DNA from: Tillandsia leiboldiana
Lineage: Eukaryota > Streptophyta > Magnoliopsida > Poales > Bromeliaceae
Length of the DNA: 64,000 nt
Assembly: GCA_029204045.2 (NCBI GenBank)
Contig: CM055081.1
Span: 8,659,878 to 8,723,877 of the forward strand
Reading direction: 5' to 3'
Under the pieces are notes generated by a model, which was given only the letters and a program-made list of their open reading frames with translations, was not told the DNA's origin and made no database searches. The first letter of the stretch is position 1. Every line of letters begins with the position of its first letter. The translations under genes were made by a program, and so were the position numbers. Of the stretch, positions 52,440-63,965 are shown piece by piece.

Positions 52440-53073
52440 GCAAAAGCTTAACTCAGCAAATTTAATAATCATTTATACCTTGATTTCAATTTCATTCTCA
52501 CAGTTTCAATTGTAGCGAATCACTCTCTGAACTTTATTCTATATCAAAAAAAAATATAATTCTTACTTGATAAAATATTAGTTTTTTTTCGTTAAAATTG
52601 AAATTTTGATGATGAGATTGAAAACAAAGTCAAACTCTGAGGTTTAAATTGTTAACATTGGAATATCAGGATACGAAATTAAATATGATTCAACTATTAG
52701 TGGGATATGGTTTAGAGTACTATAAGAACAGAATCACAATTCAAGTAAGGTTCAGCTAGGAATTTTTTTTTTTTGAAAAAAAAATAGCACGCTATCCATT
52801 TCATTCAAAACGAAAATAAACTAAGTAATATGAGTGAGACAACTAGATCTCTCTCTCTCTCAAAAAAAAAAGAAGAAAAAAAAAAGAAAAACAAGCATAT
52901 GAAATTTCAGCTAAAAAATTTCAAAAGTTAAATGTTCAGGGTACGTAGTGCATGCCTTTAATTTTCAACGTAATTTGTGACCAGGGTAATAATTATGAAA
53001 CATGATTATTAACAAATAATTCACTTATTATCATTTCTTTTAATGCTTTACTGGTTTAATATTTTCATCAATC

Positions 53074-53085
<12 letters not shown>
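52440..53085. other. AT-rich intergenic DNA with SINE debris
   Basis: Bases 52768-52850 (GAAAAAAAAATAGCACGCTA, then ATCCATTTCATT) match the SINE 3' tail on the minus strand. No gene is seen. Confidence 0.5.
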
Positions 53086-53807
<722 letters not shown>

Positions 53808-54248
53808 GCGCGCGCACCTCAAACAAGCTATTCACATGGGCGTACGTACGTGCACCCTGCATGTGAAGAACTCGGTACGTGATTCGGAACAGAGACAATG
53901 TGGGAACAGAGACAAAGTCCAGGTGGCGAGAGGTGATTGGTTGGGTTAGTGCATGGGTACGTAAGAGACAATATATACACCGAGCCCAACTTCAAATTAG
54001 GCCAAATACGTGGCGATCGAACCCAACAATTCGATCACGAGTGGCTCAGTGGAATAACGTTATATATCCTCCTTGCTTATTCGGAGGTCACGAGAGTTTT
54101 ATATATTCTCGGTCATGTGACCGTTATAACCATGTGACCGTTATAACACTCCTATTTTATATTTTTTATTTGCTTAGCACACGGTGGAGAGATGGTACGC
54201 GTGTGTCTGGTCGTTCAAATCAGACCTCCATTTCGGTACAACGAGAAG

Positions 54249-54250
<2 letters not shown>
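53808..54250. other. Short non-repetitive island
   Basis: Ordinary composition between repeat blocks. A + strand frame of about 120 codons before the TA tract has no recognised domain; it may be a random frame. Confidence 0.4.

Positions 54251-54340
<90 letters not shown>
54251..54340. repeat. (TA)45 microsatellite
   Basis: About 45 TA units next to a TA-3-like left end. Confidence 0.95.
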
Positions 54341-54345
<5 letters not shown>

Positions 54346-54536
54346 TATTATATTATCGATAACACTAAATATTTAGTACTATTAAATTTTTTTATCGTTA
54401 GATTTATTTTTTTAATTTTTTTTATTTTTTTAGATTATACTATTTTTTAAACCAACTACTAAATTCTAATAACGCGCCCACTATCATTCTAACTGTATAT
54501 CTTTTTATTCTAGAGTTAAAAAATTAATATCACTCT
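54341..54536. mobile_element. TA-3-like element, diverged
   Basis: TCGGTTATTATATTATCGAT and ACTATTAAATTTTTTTATCG match a TA-3 left end, and CCCACTATCATTCTAAC matches its right arm. The far end is unclear. Confidence 0.55.
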
Positions 54537-54852
54537 TCTTATTATGTTCATTAAAATTATATCTTACTGGATAATATTTGTGGGATGTTTGTAAAATTTA
54601 TACGGTTAATGAGTCAACATTTATAATATTTAATATTTAATTAATTTATAATTAAGTTGGTGATGCACTGATATATACGGTGTGAAGGATTTTAATTGGT
54701 TCAGTGATATGATTCAAGTGTTAGCATCCCACATGAAATTAATTGTTCATGGCGGACCTACAATATTTATCTTTTAAAATAATTTAGTGTCATGCAAATT
54801 AAATTGGAGATGATTTTTGTTTACTTACATTTATGTTAAATTTGGATCAATC

Positions 54853-54991
<139 letters not shown>

Positions 54992-55134
54992 AGAAAAGGC
55001 AGCATGCTGCCGCTTCATTCATAGGGAAAATGAATTTAGCTACAAACCAGAGGCAACCAGGCCTCAGACCAAAAAGCCCAAAGAGGAAAAAGAGGGGCGA
55101 AGAAGAGGGGGGGAGAGAAGAAGCAAATACAGAC

Positions 55135-58100
55135 CTAGGGACAAAACACAGACCATTGCGACCGGCAAAGCCGGATCGCGGCAAGTAACTCACCGAAGCT
55201 ACGGGACCTATTGTCGAAGACTCTTCGATTTCTTTCTAGCCAAACCTCCCACCAGATGGACGCAACGGTGATGAGGGCCTTCCTGCCCCAAGCCCCTCTC
55301 TTGAGGGAGTAAGCCCCCCACAACTCGTTGGCGGACGCCAGGCTTCGGACCTCCCTCTTGTTGGGGAGCAGGGTTTCGAGCAGGGATCGGGCGCTGGTGC
55401 AGGAGAGGAAGAGGTGGTCGGCGGTTTCAGCGGGTCCAAGGCAGATGGGGCAGTGGGTGGGCCCGGTCCAATTCCTCTTTTGGAGGATGTCCCTGGTGAG
55501 AACCCGCTTTCGGAGCACCAGCCAGATGAAGATTTTGACCTTCAAAGGGATCTTGCTGCTCCAGATCGCGATGAACCGATCATCAATTTCCCCACTATCC
55601 TGCAGGAAACAGTACGTGGATCTGACGGAGAAGGTCCCGGAGGAGGTCCAGCGCCACTTGAACTCGTCCTTGTTGTCAGTGAGGTGAAGATGAGCGGTAG
55701 CCTCGAGCAGGTCTGGGGTAGCTTCCTCAGTCCCTACAGGACCTCCCTCAAGACCCTCCAGAATTTTCCCCCAGTCCCAGCCGTCTGGGCCAAAGCAGTC
55801 GGCCACACGAAGGTGCTTGTTGGTAACCGACTCGTAGATACGCGGGAACTGGGTTGAAAGGGGCGAGTCCCCAGCCCAGATGTGCCCCCAGAAGACAGTC
55901 CGAGTTCCGTCTCCCACCGCCAGGGTCGTCCCGCACTTGAATATATCCCTCGTGCGCGGCACGCTTCTCCACCAGGGGGAGATCGGTCGAAATGATGGTC
56001 CCTCGCTCAGCGGTTCTCTGCGACGATAGTAAAGTCTCTTAACGAGAGGTTCCCAGGCCGGCGGCTCCAGAGATAGGAATCTCCACCACCACTTAGCAAG
56101 AAGCGCCAGGTTAAAGGTTTCAAGGTTCAGGATGCCTAAACCCCCATCTTTTTTGGACCTGCAGACAGCCGCCCAGCTGACCAGGCAGTGGCCCCCCGAC
56201 ACCGAACTCTGCCCTTTCCAAAAAAATGCTCGGCGAAGCGAGTCGATTCTTTTAATGACCCAGGCAGGTGCTTTGAAGACAGAGAAGAAATAGAGTGGCA
56301 GATTAGACAGCACCGAATTGACGAGGGTTAGCCTTCCCCCGTACGAGAGCAGTTTCGCTTGCCATCCCGTGATTCGATGCTCGATCCTGGAGACGACCAG
56401 ATGCCAGGCCTCCTTGGAGAGACGGCCCTTGGCCAGCGGGAGGCCAAGGTATTTGATCGGGAGCGAGCCCAGCTTACAGTTGAGTGCCGCTGCCAGTCGT
56501 TCGCCTTTGAGCCTTCTGTTTCCCAAGTAGAGCAGTTCTGACTTCGAAGTGTTGATTTTGAGCCCAGATGCCCACTCGAAGATTCGCCAGAGCAAGCGAA
56601 GATTGAGAATCTGTCGTTGCTTCGCTTGACAGAAGAAGAACGTGTCATCTGCGAACTGAATAAGGGTAGTTTCCGCGTCTCTCGACGGCCCCACACCAGT
56701 GAGCAGTTTGCTTCGGACGGCTCTAGAAGTCATGCGGGCCAGACCTTCCGCCACCAATAGGTAGAGGAAGGGGGAGAGGGGGTCCCCTTGGCGCAGGCCC
56801 CGCTTCATTCTGAACCAATTGGTGGTGTTCCCATTCACGAGGATGGCAACCTTGCCATTCATGGTGCACTGATCGATCCATCCGCCCCATCTCTGGTTAG
56901 CGCCGAGGCAATTAAAGATGTGCTTCAGAAAGCTCCAGCTGACGCTGTCGAATGCCTTCTCGAAGTCCGCCTTGACTCCCACACATTCAACTTGCTTGCT
57001 GGCGCCCCAGCAGATAAGCTCGTCGGCAGTTACATAGGAGTCGAGAATAAGTCTGCCTTTCAGGAAGGCGGACTGGCTCGGGGAGATGATTTTGTCCAGG
57101 ACGGTGCAAAGTCTGTTGGTTATCACTTTGGAGATGATCTTCTGGACACAGTTGAGGAGGCTGATGGGACGGAAATCGTTTGCCGAGCAAGCCCCCTCGG
57201 ACTTAGGAATCAGGCAAATATGCGCGTAGTCGATGGGGCCCGTGTCGAGGGAACTTTCGTAGAGATCAGCGAAGATTCTGAGAAGATCGCCGTTGATAAC
57301 GTCCCAGAACTTCTGGTAGAAAGCCATGCTGAAACCGTCAGGGCCAGGCGCCTTGTCCCCTGACATTTGGAAGGTCGCCATCTTGATTTCCTCGAGGGTG
57401 AATGGAGCGGTGAGGTGTTCAGAGCTGAGCGCAGTGCTATCAGGAAAGAGGCCGCTCCAATCTCCGCACTGAGAGGGAGGGAGAGAGTCGGGCGCCAGTC
57501 GAGTCTTGAACTTGTGGATGAAGTAGTCGGCCTTGTCCTTTTCCTTATCCAGCGTTAGCCCCCCGTCCGAGATGGTCCCGATCCTGTTGGTTCTGAGTCT
57601 CCCGTTGGCCATAGCATGGAAGAAACTAGTGTTGCCGTCCCCCTCTTTGAGCCATTGTTGCTTAGCTCTGGATCTCCAGAGGATCTCTTCTTCATCGATG
57701 ACACCGTTCAGCTGACTTCTGAGGTTGGTTCTTAGCGCTTGGTCACTAGTGGACAGGCGCTGGACTTCCTCCAGGGAGTCGAGCCTTTGCACGTCCTCCA
57801 TAAGTGCCCGCTTGGTACTACAGATGTTGTGGAAGTTTGAGGACCGCCAAGCAATGATGCGCTTGCGGCAATGCCTAAGCCTTGCGGTGAAGGTGAGAAT
57901 GCTCCCTTGCCTCCCCGTTTTAGCTTCGATTTCCTGCCACCAAAGAGGGACCAACAAGTTGAAGTCGGACCTAGTAAGCCAGACCTTCTCAAACCTGAAG
58001 GGGCGAGGGGCTTGCTTCCTTAGGGTTTGAAGGAGGATGGTACAGTGATCAGAAGTGATCCTCGGGAGCGCCGAAACTGAGGAGAGCGGGAAGGCTAGGT

Positions 58101-58788
58101 CCCATTCAGTGGAGACCAAGAAGCGATCCAGCTTGGCGAGGGTGGGAGGGGATTGCATGTTAGACCAGGTGAAGCTCTGATTAAGCATCGGGAGGTCCAC
58201 AAGATCCAGCACGCTGATTAACTCAGAGAACAACGTCGAAAGGCGGGTGCTCCAAGGACGACCCTGCCTCTCCGCCTGGGAGCGCGTAAGGTTGAAGTCC
58301 CCGCAGACAACCCAGGGGCCGGGGCAGTCGGCTTTGAGTGCGGCAAGCTCCCTACAGAAGTCCTCCTTTCCCTCCCATGCCGGCGGTCCATACACGTTGG
58401 TGAGATAAAAGGAGGAGCCGCATAGCGCACGGGAGAGGCGCAACGTGATAGAGCGGTCACGCACAATAACCTCGGAGCAAGAAAATTGCTTGGAGTTCCA
58501 GCAGGTGACAAGACCTCCAGAAGCCCCCACGGAGGGGATGAAGTGGCATTTGTCGAAATTCCGCCCGGCAAAGGAGAGAAGGAAGGAGCGGGAGAGAGAG
58601 CACACTTTGGTTTCTTGAAAGCATAAGATCGAAGCATAAAACCCTTTAACAACAGTTTTGACAAGAGCACGCTTGGAAGGGTTGTTAAGTCCACGAACAT
58701 TCCAAGAGCAGATCTTAAACATAGGGAAGATAAAAACACCAGACAACAAAGCACGGAGTGCACAGCGCTTAGAGGCCGGGGCCCGCAA
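55135..58788 (-). CDS. LINE ORF2: endonuclease / reverse transcriptase
   Basis: The open frame is 1217 codons with no stop. An APE-type endonuclease occupies about residues 23-260 (CSWNVRGLNNPSKRA, ETKVC, CGDFNLTRSQ, SDHCTI). The reverse transcriptase covers about residues 480-770, with FRPISLLNCV, DFEKAFDSVSW, RGLRQGDPLSPFLY and the catalytic FADD. A zf-RVT region lies near residues 1080-1150 (IPLKVKIFIWLVLRKRV, then CPICLGPAETADHLFLSC). The protein nicks target DNA and copies the LINE RNA at the nick. The Met at residue 23 (58722) may be the true start, as it directly precedes the endonuclease. The uninterrupted frame suggests recent insertion. Confidence 0.9.
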   Translation of the reverse strand: MRAPASKRCALRALLSGVFIFPMFKICSWNVRGLNNPSKRALVKTVVKGFYASILCFQETKVCSLSRSFLLSFAGRNFDKCHFIPSVGASGGLVTCWNSKQFSCSEVIVRDRSITLRLSRALCGSSFYLTNVYGPPAWEGKEDFCRELAALKADCPGPWVVCGDFNLTRSQAERQGRPWSTRLSTLFSELISVLDLVDLPMLNQSFTWSNMQSPPTLAKLDRFLVSTEWDLAFPLSSVSALPRITSDHCTILLQTLRKQAPRPFRFEKVWLTRSDFNLLVPLWWQEIEAKTGRQGSILTFTARLRHCRKRIIAWRSSNFHNICSTKRALMEDVQRLDSLEEVQRLSTSDQALRTNLRSQLNGVIDEEEILWRSRAKQQWLKEGDGNTSFFHAMANGRLRTNRIGTISDGGLTLDKEKDKADYFIHKFKTRLAPDSLPPSQCGDWSGLFPDSTALSSEHLTAPFTLEEIKMATFQMSGDKAPGPDGFSMAFYQKFWDVINGDLLRIFADLYESSLDTGPIDYAHICLIPKSEGACSANDFRPISLLNCVQKIISKVITNRLCTVLDKIISPSQSAFLKGRLILDSYVTADELICWGASKQVECVGVKADFEKAFDSVSWSFLKHIFNCLGANQRWGGWIDQCTMNGKVAILVNGNTTNWFRMKRGLRQGDPLSPFLYLLVAEGLARMTSRAVRSKLLTGVGPSRDAETTLIQFADDTFFFCQAKQRQILNLRLLWRIFEWASGLKINTSKSELLYLGNRRLKGERLAAALNCKLGSLPIKYLGLPLAKGRLSKEAWHLVVSRIEHRITGWQAKLLSYGGRLTLVNSVLSNLPLYFFSVFKAPAWVIKRIDSLRRAFFWKGQSSVSGGHCLVSWAAVCRSKKDGGLGILNLETFNLALLAKWWWRFLSLEPPAWEPLVKRLYYRRREPLSEGPSFRPISPWWRSVPRTRDIFKCGTTLAVGDGTRTVFWGHIWAGDSPLSTQFPRIYESVTNKHLRVADCFGPDGWDWGKILEGLEGGPVGTEEATPDLLEATAHLHLTDNKDEFKWRWTSSGTFSVRSTYCFLQDSGEIDDRFIAIWSSKIPLKVKIFIWLVLRKRVLTRDILQKRNWTGPTHCPICLGPAETADHLFLSCTSARSLLETLLPNKREVRSLASANELWGAYSLKRGAWGRKALITVASIWWEVWLERNRRVFDNRSRSFGELLAAIRLCRSQWSVFCP

Positions 58789-58954
58789 AGCCTAAGAACG
58801 AGACGGCTTCCACTTCAGTGAGCTTGACGCCAAACTTGGCGGCCGCGCTGATGATCATCCGAGCATTCGGCACGCCGTCAGGACTGGTGGGGAGGGGGGG
58901 GAGCGCCCGCTCACCCGAGAGCAGAGTCTTCCGAGCAACGGCGCGTTCCATCAC
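58769..58954 (-). pseudogene. C-terminal remnant of LINE ORF1
   Basis: A frame of about 60 codons ends in GVKLTEVEAVSFLGFAGPGL and overlaps the first codons of ORF2. Position and tail resemble the end of plant LINE ORF1 (gag-like RNA-binding protein). The rest of ORF1 is missing because the element is truncated here. Confidence 0.55.
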
Positions 58955-58970
58955 CGGGTATATATTATTA

Positions 58971-59194
58971 AGCTTCTATGTTTTTAAAATTACTAAGTCA
59001 TTGATACTTCTAGATGTTTACCCTTTGAATAAAAAGATGCGTGGTTAGGATACTAATGGACCCCTTGAATTAAGTGAGTGATAGATGGAATAGAATGATC
59101 TAAGTGATGAAATTAGTCAAAGAAAAAGATCTAACGGTGGAAAATTTACAAGCACTAATTGCTTGGTACTTGTACCAGTATAGTAACCAGACTC
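58971..59194. mobile_element. TA-4 element, copy c
   Basis: AGCTTCTATGTTTTTAAAAT, GATGCGTGGTTAGGATACTA and a right end matching 21261-21478. The LINE is inserted immediately to its left in TA sequence. Confidence 0.68.
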
Positions 59195-59938
59195 TTAAAA
59201 TTTAAATGACTCTCAATTTTTACTATAAATTTAAATAATTTAAGTTAATTATAAGTTTAATTATATTAGCCGTGTTAGATCATGCACATAGGAATTAAGT
59301 GGGCAAAAAGGTGGCGGCGAAATTCCCCTCGTGAGGAGACTTTGGAAGCTTTCACAATAAGTGCAATCTTTTACATGGTGCACCGGGTCTATCAACCATT
59401 CGTTGCCTCCATTACGCTGTCTCTATGATCAGTGCCGTCCAACAATCGCAAGCAGCGATTTGGACGGTCGAGATCTCTCTCTTAGTCGCACACGCCAATA
59501 AAAAGGTCGGAAAAATTGCATGGAAATTAATTTATTAGAGTTTTAATACTTAGTCATATTTAAAATTTTATCAAGTTATATATTGACCATTAATTTGACG
59601 AGTTTTATTTCTTAAAAATTAATTATAATGATTAAATTTGGTAAGATCAGTAGTAAACTTAATAGTATCCCTAATATTTTTACTATAATTATTTAAATTT
59701 AAAAATAAAACTTAGAAGTTGAAGGGTCTCAACCAATAAATGAATAATTGAGAAAATCTATTTCTAGATACCCACATATCTGTAGACCATATGATTTTCA
59801 CAAATTTTAGTTAATTACTGTTATGTGAATCTCAGTTATTATTTAGAACAATTGGTTCATACTCTTTTGCTCAGAGAACGACACTCAAATAAGAATACCA
59901 CCTTGAGTGGATGCACATTAGTGTGAGAGAAAATGTTG
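59195..59938. other. Intergenic DNA, no gene seen
   Basis: AT-rich with no repeat family recognised. Confidence 0.4.
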
Positions 59939-59943
59939 GTTGA

Positions 59944-60186
59944 TGTTAAAGGAAATAATCTCCACATACTTACTGCCATATGTGCATTCATTCACCTTTC
60001 ATATTCTTTTTAATTATATACCATATTTATCATTCATTCTTTTCCTTTTGGGGTTGATTGATAATTTACCATGTAAGTCTTATTCTTGTATTATATAAAG
60101 GGTGTAAACCCTCATGAATGATAGGGTGAAAATCCTCATGAATGATATATTCAATTAAGCCCAATTCTACCTTTTCCTAGTTATTA
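59944..60186 (+). repeat. 5' LTR of the TRIM element
   Basis: It differs from the 3' LTR at seven of 243 positions by eye, all transitions. TATATAAA at about 60095 may be its promoter. Confidence 0.9.
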
Positions 60187-60855
60187 TGGTATCGGAGCAA
60201 GGTTACTCTAATTACTCTAGACGATAGGTTATCTATCTCAGTCGATATCATCGATTCCATCCAGCATTGCGCGTTGTCGTCGACGTTGTCACCACCGTAC
60301 TCAGAGCCTGTCTGCCTGATCGTCATTATCACCGTACTCAGAGCCTCGTTATAAGCCTTTTTCCGATGTACATCATGACATGCGATCCAGCCCTACTGCA
60401 CCAGCCTCACGTCCATCGCGTGACCTGTCACAAGTACAATGCAACTACTGAAGCAACTAAGAATGGCCAGCACCGTCTTCTGCTCCGCTGGCACCTTCGC
60501 CGGCTCCGCTGGTACCGTCTCCTGCTCGGCTGGCACCGTCACCGGTCCCCGCGGCGACTTCGAATTCTCTGTCGCCAGCGCGGAATGCACCGGGAGGGTT
60601 TTCGCCGCCCTCGTCTCCTCCGGCGCCTTCGCCGCCCTCGTCTGCTTCCCCTGTTCTGAAAGCATCTGGAATTGAGATTGCATAACCAACCTCCCCCCAA
60701 ACCCCCCGCTACGTCCCCGACCCCGACCCCTCCGTTACCTCCCCCGCCGTATACTTCCCCATATATTCCATCAATATATTCCTTGGAGCGTTTTCGGACT
60801 CTGGTATCCAAACTTCAGCTGATTTCCAACAAACCATCTTCAGTTTGAGGGGGGG

Positions 60856-61098
60856 TGTTAAAGGAAATAATCTCCACATACTTACTGCCATATGTGCATT
60901 CATTCACCTTCCATATTCTTCTTAATTATGTACCATATTTATCATTCATTCTTTTCCTTTTGGGGTTGATTGATAATTTATCATGTAAGTCTTATTCTTG
61001 TATTATATAAAGGGTGTAAACCCTCATGAATGATAGGGTGAAAACCCTCGTGAATGATATATTCAATTAAGCCCAATTCTACTTTTTCCTAGTTATTA
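60856..61098 (+). repeat. 3' LTR of the TRIM element
   Basis: It starts TGTTAAAGGAAATAATC directly after the polypurine tract and ends CCTAGTTATTA. Confidence 0.9.
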
Positions 61099-61103
61099 GT
61101 TGA

Positions 61104-61463
61104 CACGTGTGGGTGATAGTCAATTGGTTAATAAATGTACTATTTAGGAATGCAATTAAGTAGATGGAGAGAGTGACTCAAGAATCAAGATTGGGCTTGT
61201 GGGCTCCCTCAGGGAGTTTTAATTTTAAGTAATGGTGTAACATGCATGCACGGTGGTGGTCCAATTACTAATCAAATCCAAATAAAATGTAAAATGGTAA
61301 CCAATTAACAACTAGTTAGTTGTACTAATGTGTGTCCATGTTGACTCAGGGTGCTTTTTCGCATGACCCAGGGTCAATGTCTCCTTCTCTCGTTTCAAAC
61401 GTTGGCACTTTGTTTTCTCATGAATACATTAGAATTAACGTGCCAGATCAATTTTTGACCCTT
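61104..61463. other. Intergenic DNA
   Basis: No gene or repeat family recognised. Confidence 0.4.
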
Positions 61464-61481
61464 ATATATATATATATATAT

Positions 61482-61651
61482 GGAAAATGCTATGTGTACA
61501 CCCCCTAAGGGGTGTACATCATACACCCCCACCCATCTAGGGTGGGGGTGTGATGAGGGGTCACATGATGTGACCCCTAAAATACACCCCCACCCTAGAT
61601 GGGTGGGGGTGTATGATGTACACCCCTTAGGGGGGTGTACATGTAGCATGG

Positions 61652-61654
<3 letters not shown>
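61482..61654. mobile_element. Mutator-like MITE (M1), copy d
   Basis: GGAAAATGCTATGTGTACAC and GTACATGTAGCATGGCCC bound 173 bp. CACCCCCACCC and its complement form a near-perfect hairpin. TA tracts lie on both sides. It sits about 540 bp upstream of the HLH/ACT gene. Confidence 0.85.

Positions 61655-61711
<57 letters not shown>
61655..61711. repeat. (TA)n microsatellite
   Basis: About 28 TA units to the right of M1 copy d. Confidence 0.95.
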
Positions 61712-61713
<2 letters not shown>

Positions 61714-62142
61714 CAAACTTTTGCAGTAACTCAAAATCTCATCCAAAGAGATGAACTAAAATTTGTTAGTTAATTTCATCATTTTTTATAGTTGTTCATA
61801 TTTCTAAGCAAAAATATTATAATGTTGGTTTCTACTTCTCTCTTTATTTTTTCTCTTTTTTTTTCAGAGAGAGAGGACAGTAACATGCTGACAAAAAGCC
61901 TCCTAATTTTACATTTTTAAGGTAAGTTTATTTTTTAAAAGAAAAAGTCATTCTCTTAAAAATATAGAAATTAAACTAAGGGTAGTTTGGTAATTTCACA
62001 GCGAAGATATTCTAATGTTGTAATTTTTGAGGCAAGTGAAGCAACTCTCGTGTTGTGTAGTGAGGGAAGAGATAATATACATACGAGGGCTCCCTCCCTC
62101 CTCCTCTTTAAACATCCTCTTGAGCTTCGACAACTCAATTCA

Positions 62143-62144
<2 letters not shown>

Positions 62145-62192
<48 letters not shown>
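62145..62192 (+). promoter_or_regulatory. (GA)n tract ending at the HLH/ACT start codon
   Basis: About 24 GA units end right at the ATG, so they are probably 5' UTR. GA repeats in plant leaders and promoters are known binding sites for GAGA-binding (BPC/BBR) proteins; the role here is inferred. Confidence 0.6.
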
Positions 62193-62196
<4 letters not shown>

Positions 62197-63579
62197 TCTC
62201 AAGAGAGCACAAGAGATTGGGACTGCATGAGCAGCTGCAACTCCTTCGCTCTGTTACAAACTCTCATGCAGTAATTTGCTTAAGCTTCTTGTACAAAGTA
62301 CTCATTTAATTAGTTTTCAGTGTTCTTGTTCTCAATGGTGCATCTGTTTAGTATTTGATGTATCATGTCAAATTTTGTCAAAAGATGGATTAGTTGTTGT
62401 TTCTCTATTACATTCTCATCTTTTTCAATTTCGTCAAGATTACATTACTGCCGTATTATCAGATTCTTCCTTAATAAACTATTTGAACACCCATCTTCAA
62501 TGAAAAGATTACGAGATACTAATTTCTTCCTCACTTCATTTTTGTTGCAGTCAAATAGGGCTTCGATCATCATAGACGCATCAAAGTATATCGAAGAACT
62601 GAAGCAGAAGGTAGTGAGATTGAATCAAGAGATCGCCTGCGCGCAAAATAACATCAAAGAGCGCCCCTTGCCCATGGTATATATATATATGTATATATTT
62701 GTAACTACATATGATTTGTGTGATTGTCCTCGATATGTTCTCGAATCCTCGAATAACTATATCTGTAAACACATGCAGGTTACTGTCGAAAGCTTAGAGA
62801 GAGGATTCCTCATCAATGTGTTCTCCGGGAAGAGCTTCCCCGGTTTACTCGTCGCAATTTTGGAGGCTTTTGAAGAGTTGGGTCTCAATGTAATGGAAGC
62901 TAGGGCTTCCTGTGCTGACACATTCCGGCTTGAAGCTGTTGGGGGAGAGGTGAGAATCTCTGTTTCCTTCTCTTTATTTTTCAAGTTATATAATGACTTG
63001 AGTGTAAGACAGGAGCATATTTTAGAAACTACAAATAACTGGGGGGTTCCAGAGAACCCTAGACAATTAATATAGTGCAGAGGATGCAGGAAACACTAAA
63101 AATTTATCCATAGGGTGCCTTAAGGTTTTTCTCAGTTGTGATCTAACATGTTCAATCTTTTTTTAATACTATATATTTTTGGTATATAATCAGAGAAATA
63201 CACCATCGCAGTGACTCATAAAAACTACATATATACATACATATATGTAGAGCTACAGATGCATAGACATATACATATACATAGATAGATGCAAGTAGAC
63301 AAACATACAACTGAAATGTGCAGGACTAACCGGACCCACATTAATAGAACATTGAAGCAACCCTATTTACAAGATTGAGCCAAACAGTATTACATTGATA
63401 AATGCATGTAAGAACACATTTAAATATCAGTTTTATCGTAAATTCCTGCAAATATTTACGCATGCTTACCACATATTTCTGTGCCGCAGAACCAAGTCGA
63501 AGGCGTCGATGCACACGTCGTGAAACAAGCGGTGCTGCAGGCCATCACAAAATGTTCTGAGAATAGTGACCAAGAGTGA
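62193..63579 (+). CDS. HLH/ACT-like plant regulator lacking a basic region, 4 exons
   Basis: Exons are 62193-62270, 62551-62676, 62779-62949 and 63490-63579, all GT-AG and phase 0, giving 154 aa. Residues 1-50 (KRLGLHEQLQLLRSVTNSHA, then ASIIIDASKYIEELKQKVVR) form a helix-loop-helix with a short coiled extension. The usual bHLH basic block (E-box contact residues) is not seen. Residues 69-150 (TVESLERGFLINVFSGKSFP to the C-terminal helix AHVVKQAVLQAITK) match the ACT-like dimerisation domain of plant bHLH factors. Known relatives are short HLH-ACT proteins with the same intron positions; they probably dimerise with bHLH partners in the nucleus. The start ATG directly follows a (GA)n tract. 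A TA-2 MITE lies about 220 bp beyond the stop codon. Confidence 0.88.
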
Positions 63580-63798
63580 TGCCAGTAGACTTTTCTTTTT
63601 ATTACCAATCAATCATGCTATCAGCGCAAGCTTTTCTTGTCTTCCCCTTTTTTTCTTTTCGAACTTGTTAATTAAGTTATATGTATAATTATCAGATGGC
63701 AATGCATTGGAGTAAAACAAGTAGAAAAAATAGTAACTAAAATGTAATATGTAATGGTGACTATGTTGATATTTTAGCCTCTAATATAATTAATTAGA

Positions 63799-63965
63799 GT
63801 AGAGTTTATATACTTTTAAAAGTACAAGCCAAGGATTTGTATTGGAAAAGTCAACTAAAAAGAAAAAAAAAAAAGAGTAAAAAATACAAATCCCAATACA
63901 AATTCATTAGTAAAAAATTCACAAGCATGGATGAGCTTGTGCTTTTAAAAGCATACAAGCTCTAC
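63799..63965. mobile_element. TA-2 foldback MITE outside a TA tract
   Basis: GTAGAGTTTATATACTTTTA and CATACAAGCTCTAC are the ends. It lies in ordinary AT-rich DNA downstream of the HLH/ACT gene, with possible flanks AATTAATTA and ATATAATTA (7 of 9 identical). Confidence 0.8.

Larger units (their letters stand above)
59944..61098 (+). mobile_element. TRIM / small non-autonomous copia-like retrotransposon, complete
   Basis: Two 243-bp LTRs (59944-60186 and 60856-61098) flank 669 bp. GTTGA is duplicated at 59939-59943 and 61099-61103. TGGTATCGGAGC (60187) after the left LTR matches the initiator-tRNA-Met primer site of copia elements with one change. AGTTTGAGGGGGG before the right LTR is the polypurine tract. 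The inside is GC-richer, with repeated GCTGGCACCGTC-type units and no intact gag or pol; the open frames do not match a known domain. Confidence 0.92.

Noticed and set aside
55328..57558. Several + strand open frames of 60-190 codons
   Set aside because: They are shadows of the minus-strand LINE ORF2, which has all expected motifs.
60267..60811. Arg/Ala-rich frames inside the TRIM
   Set aside because: Overlapping frames in both directions over GC-rich repeated sequence; none resembles gag, pol or a host domain.
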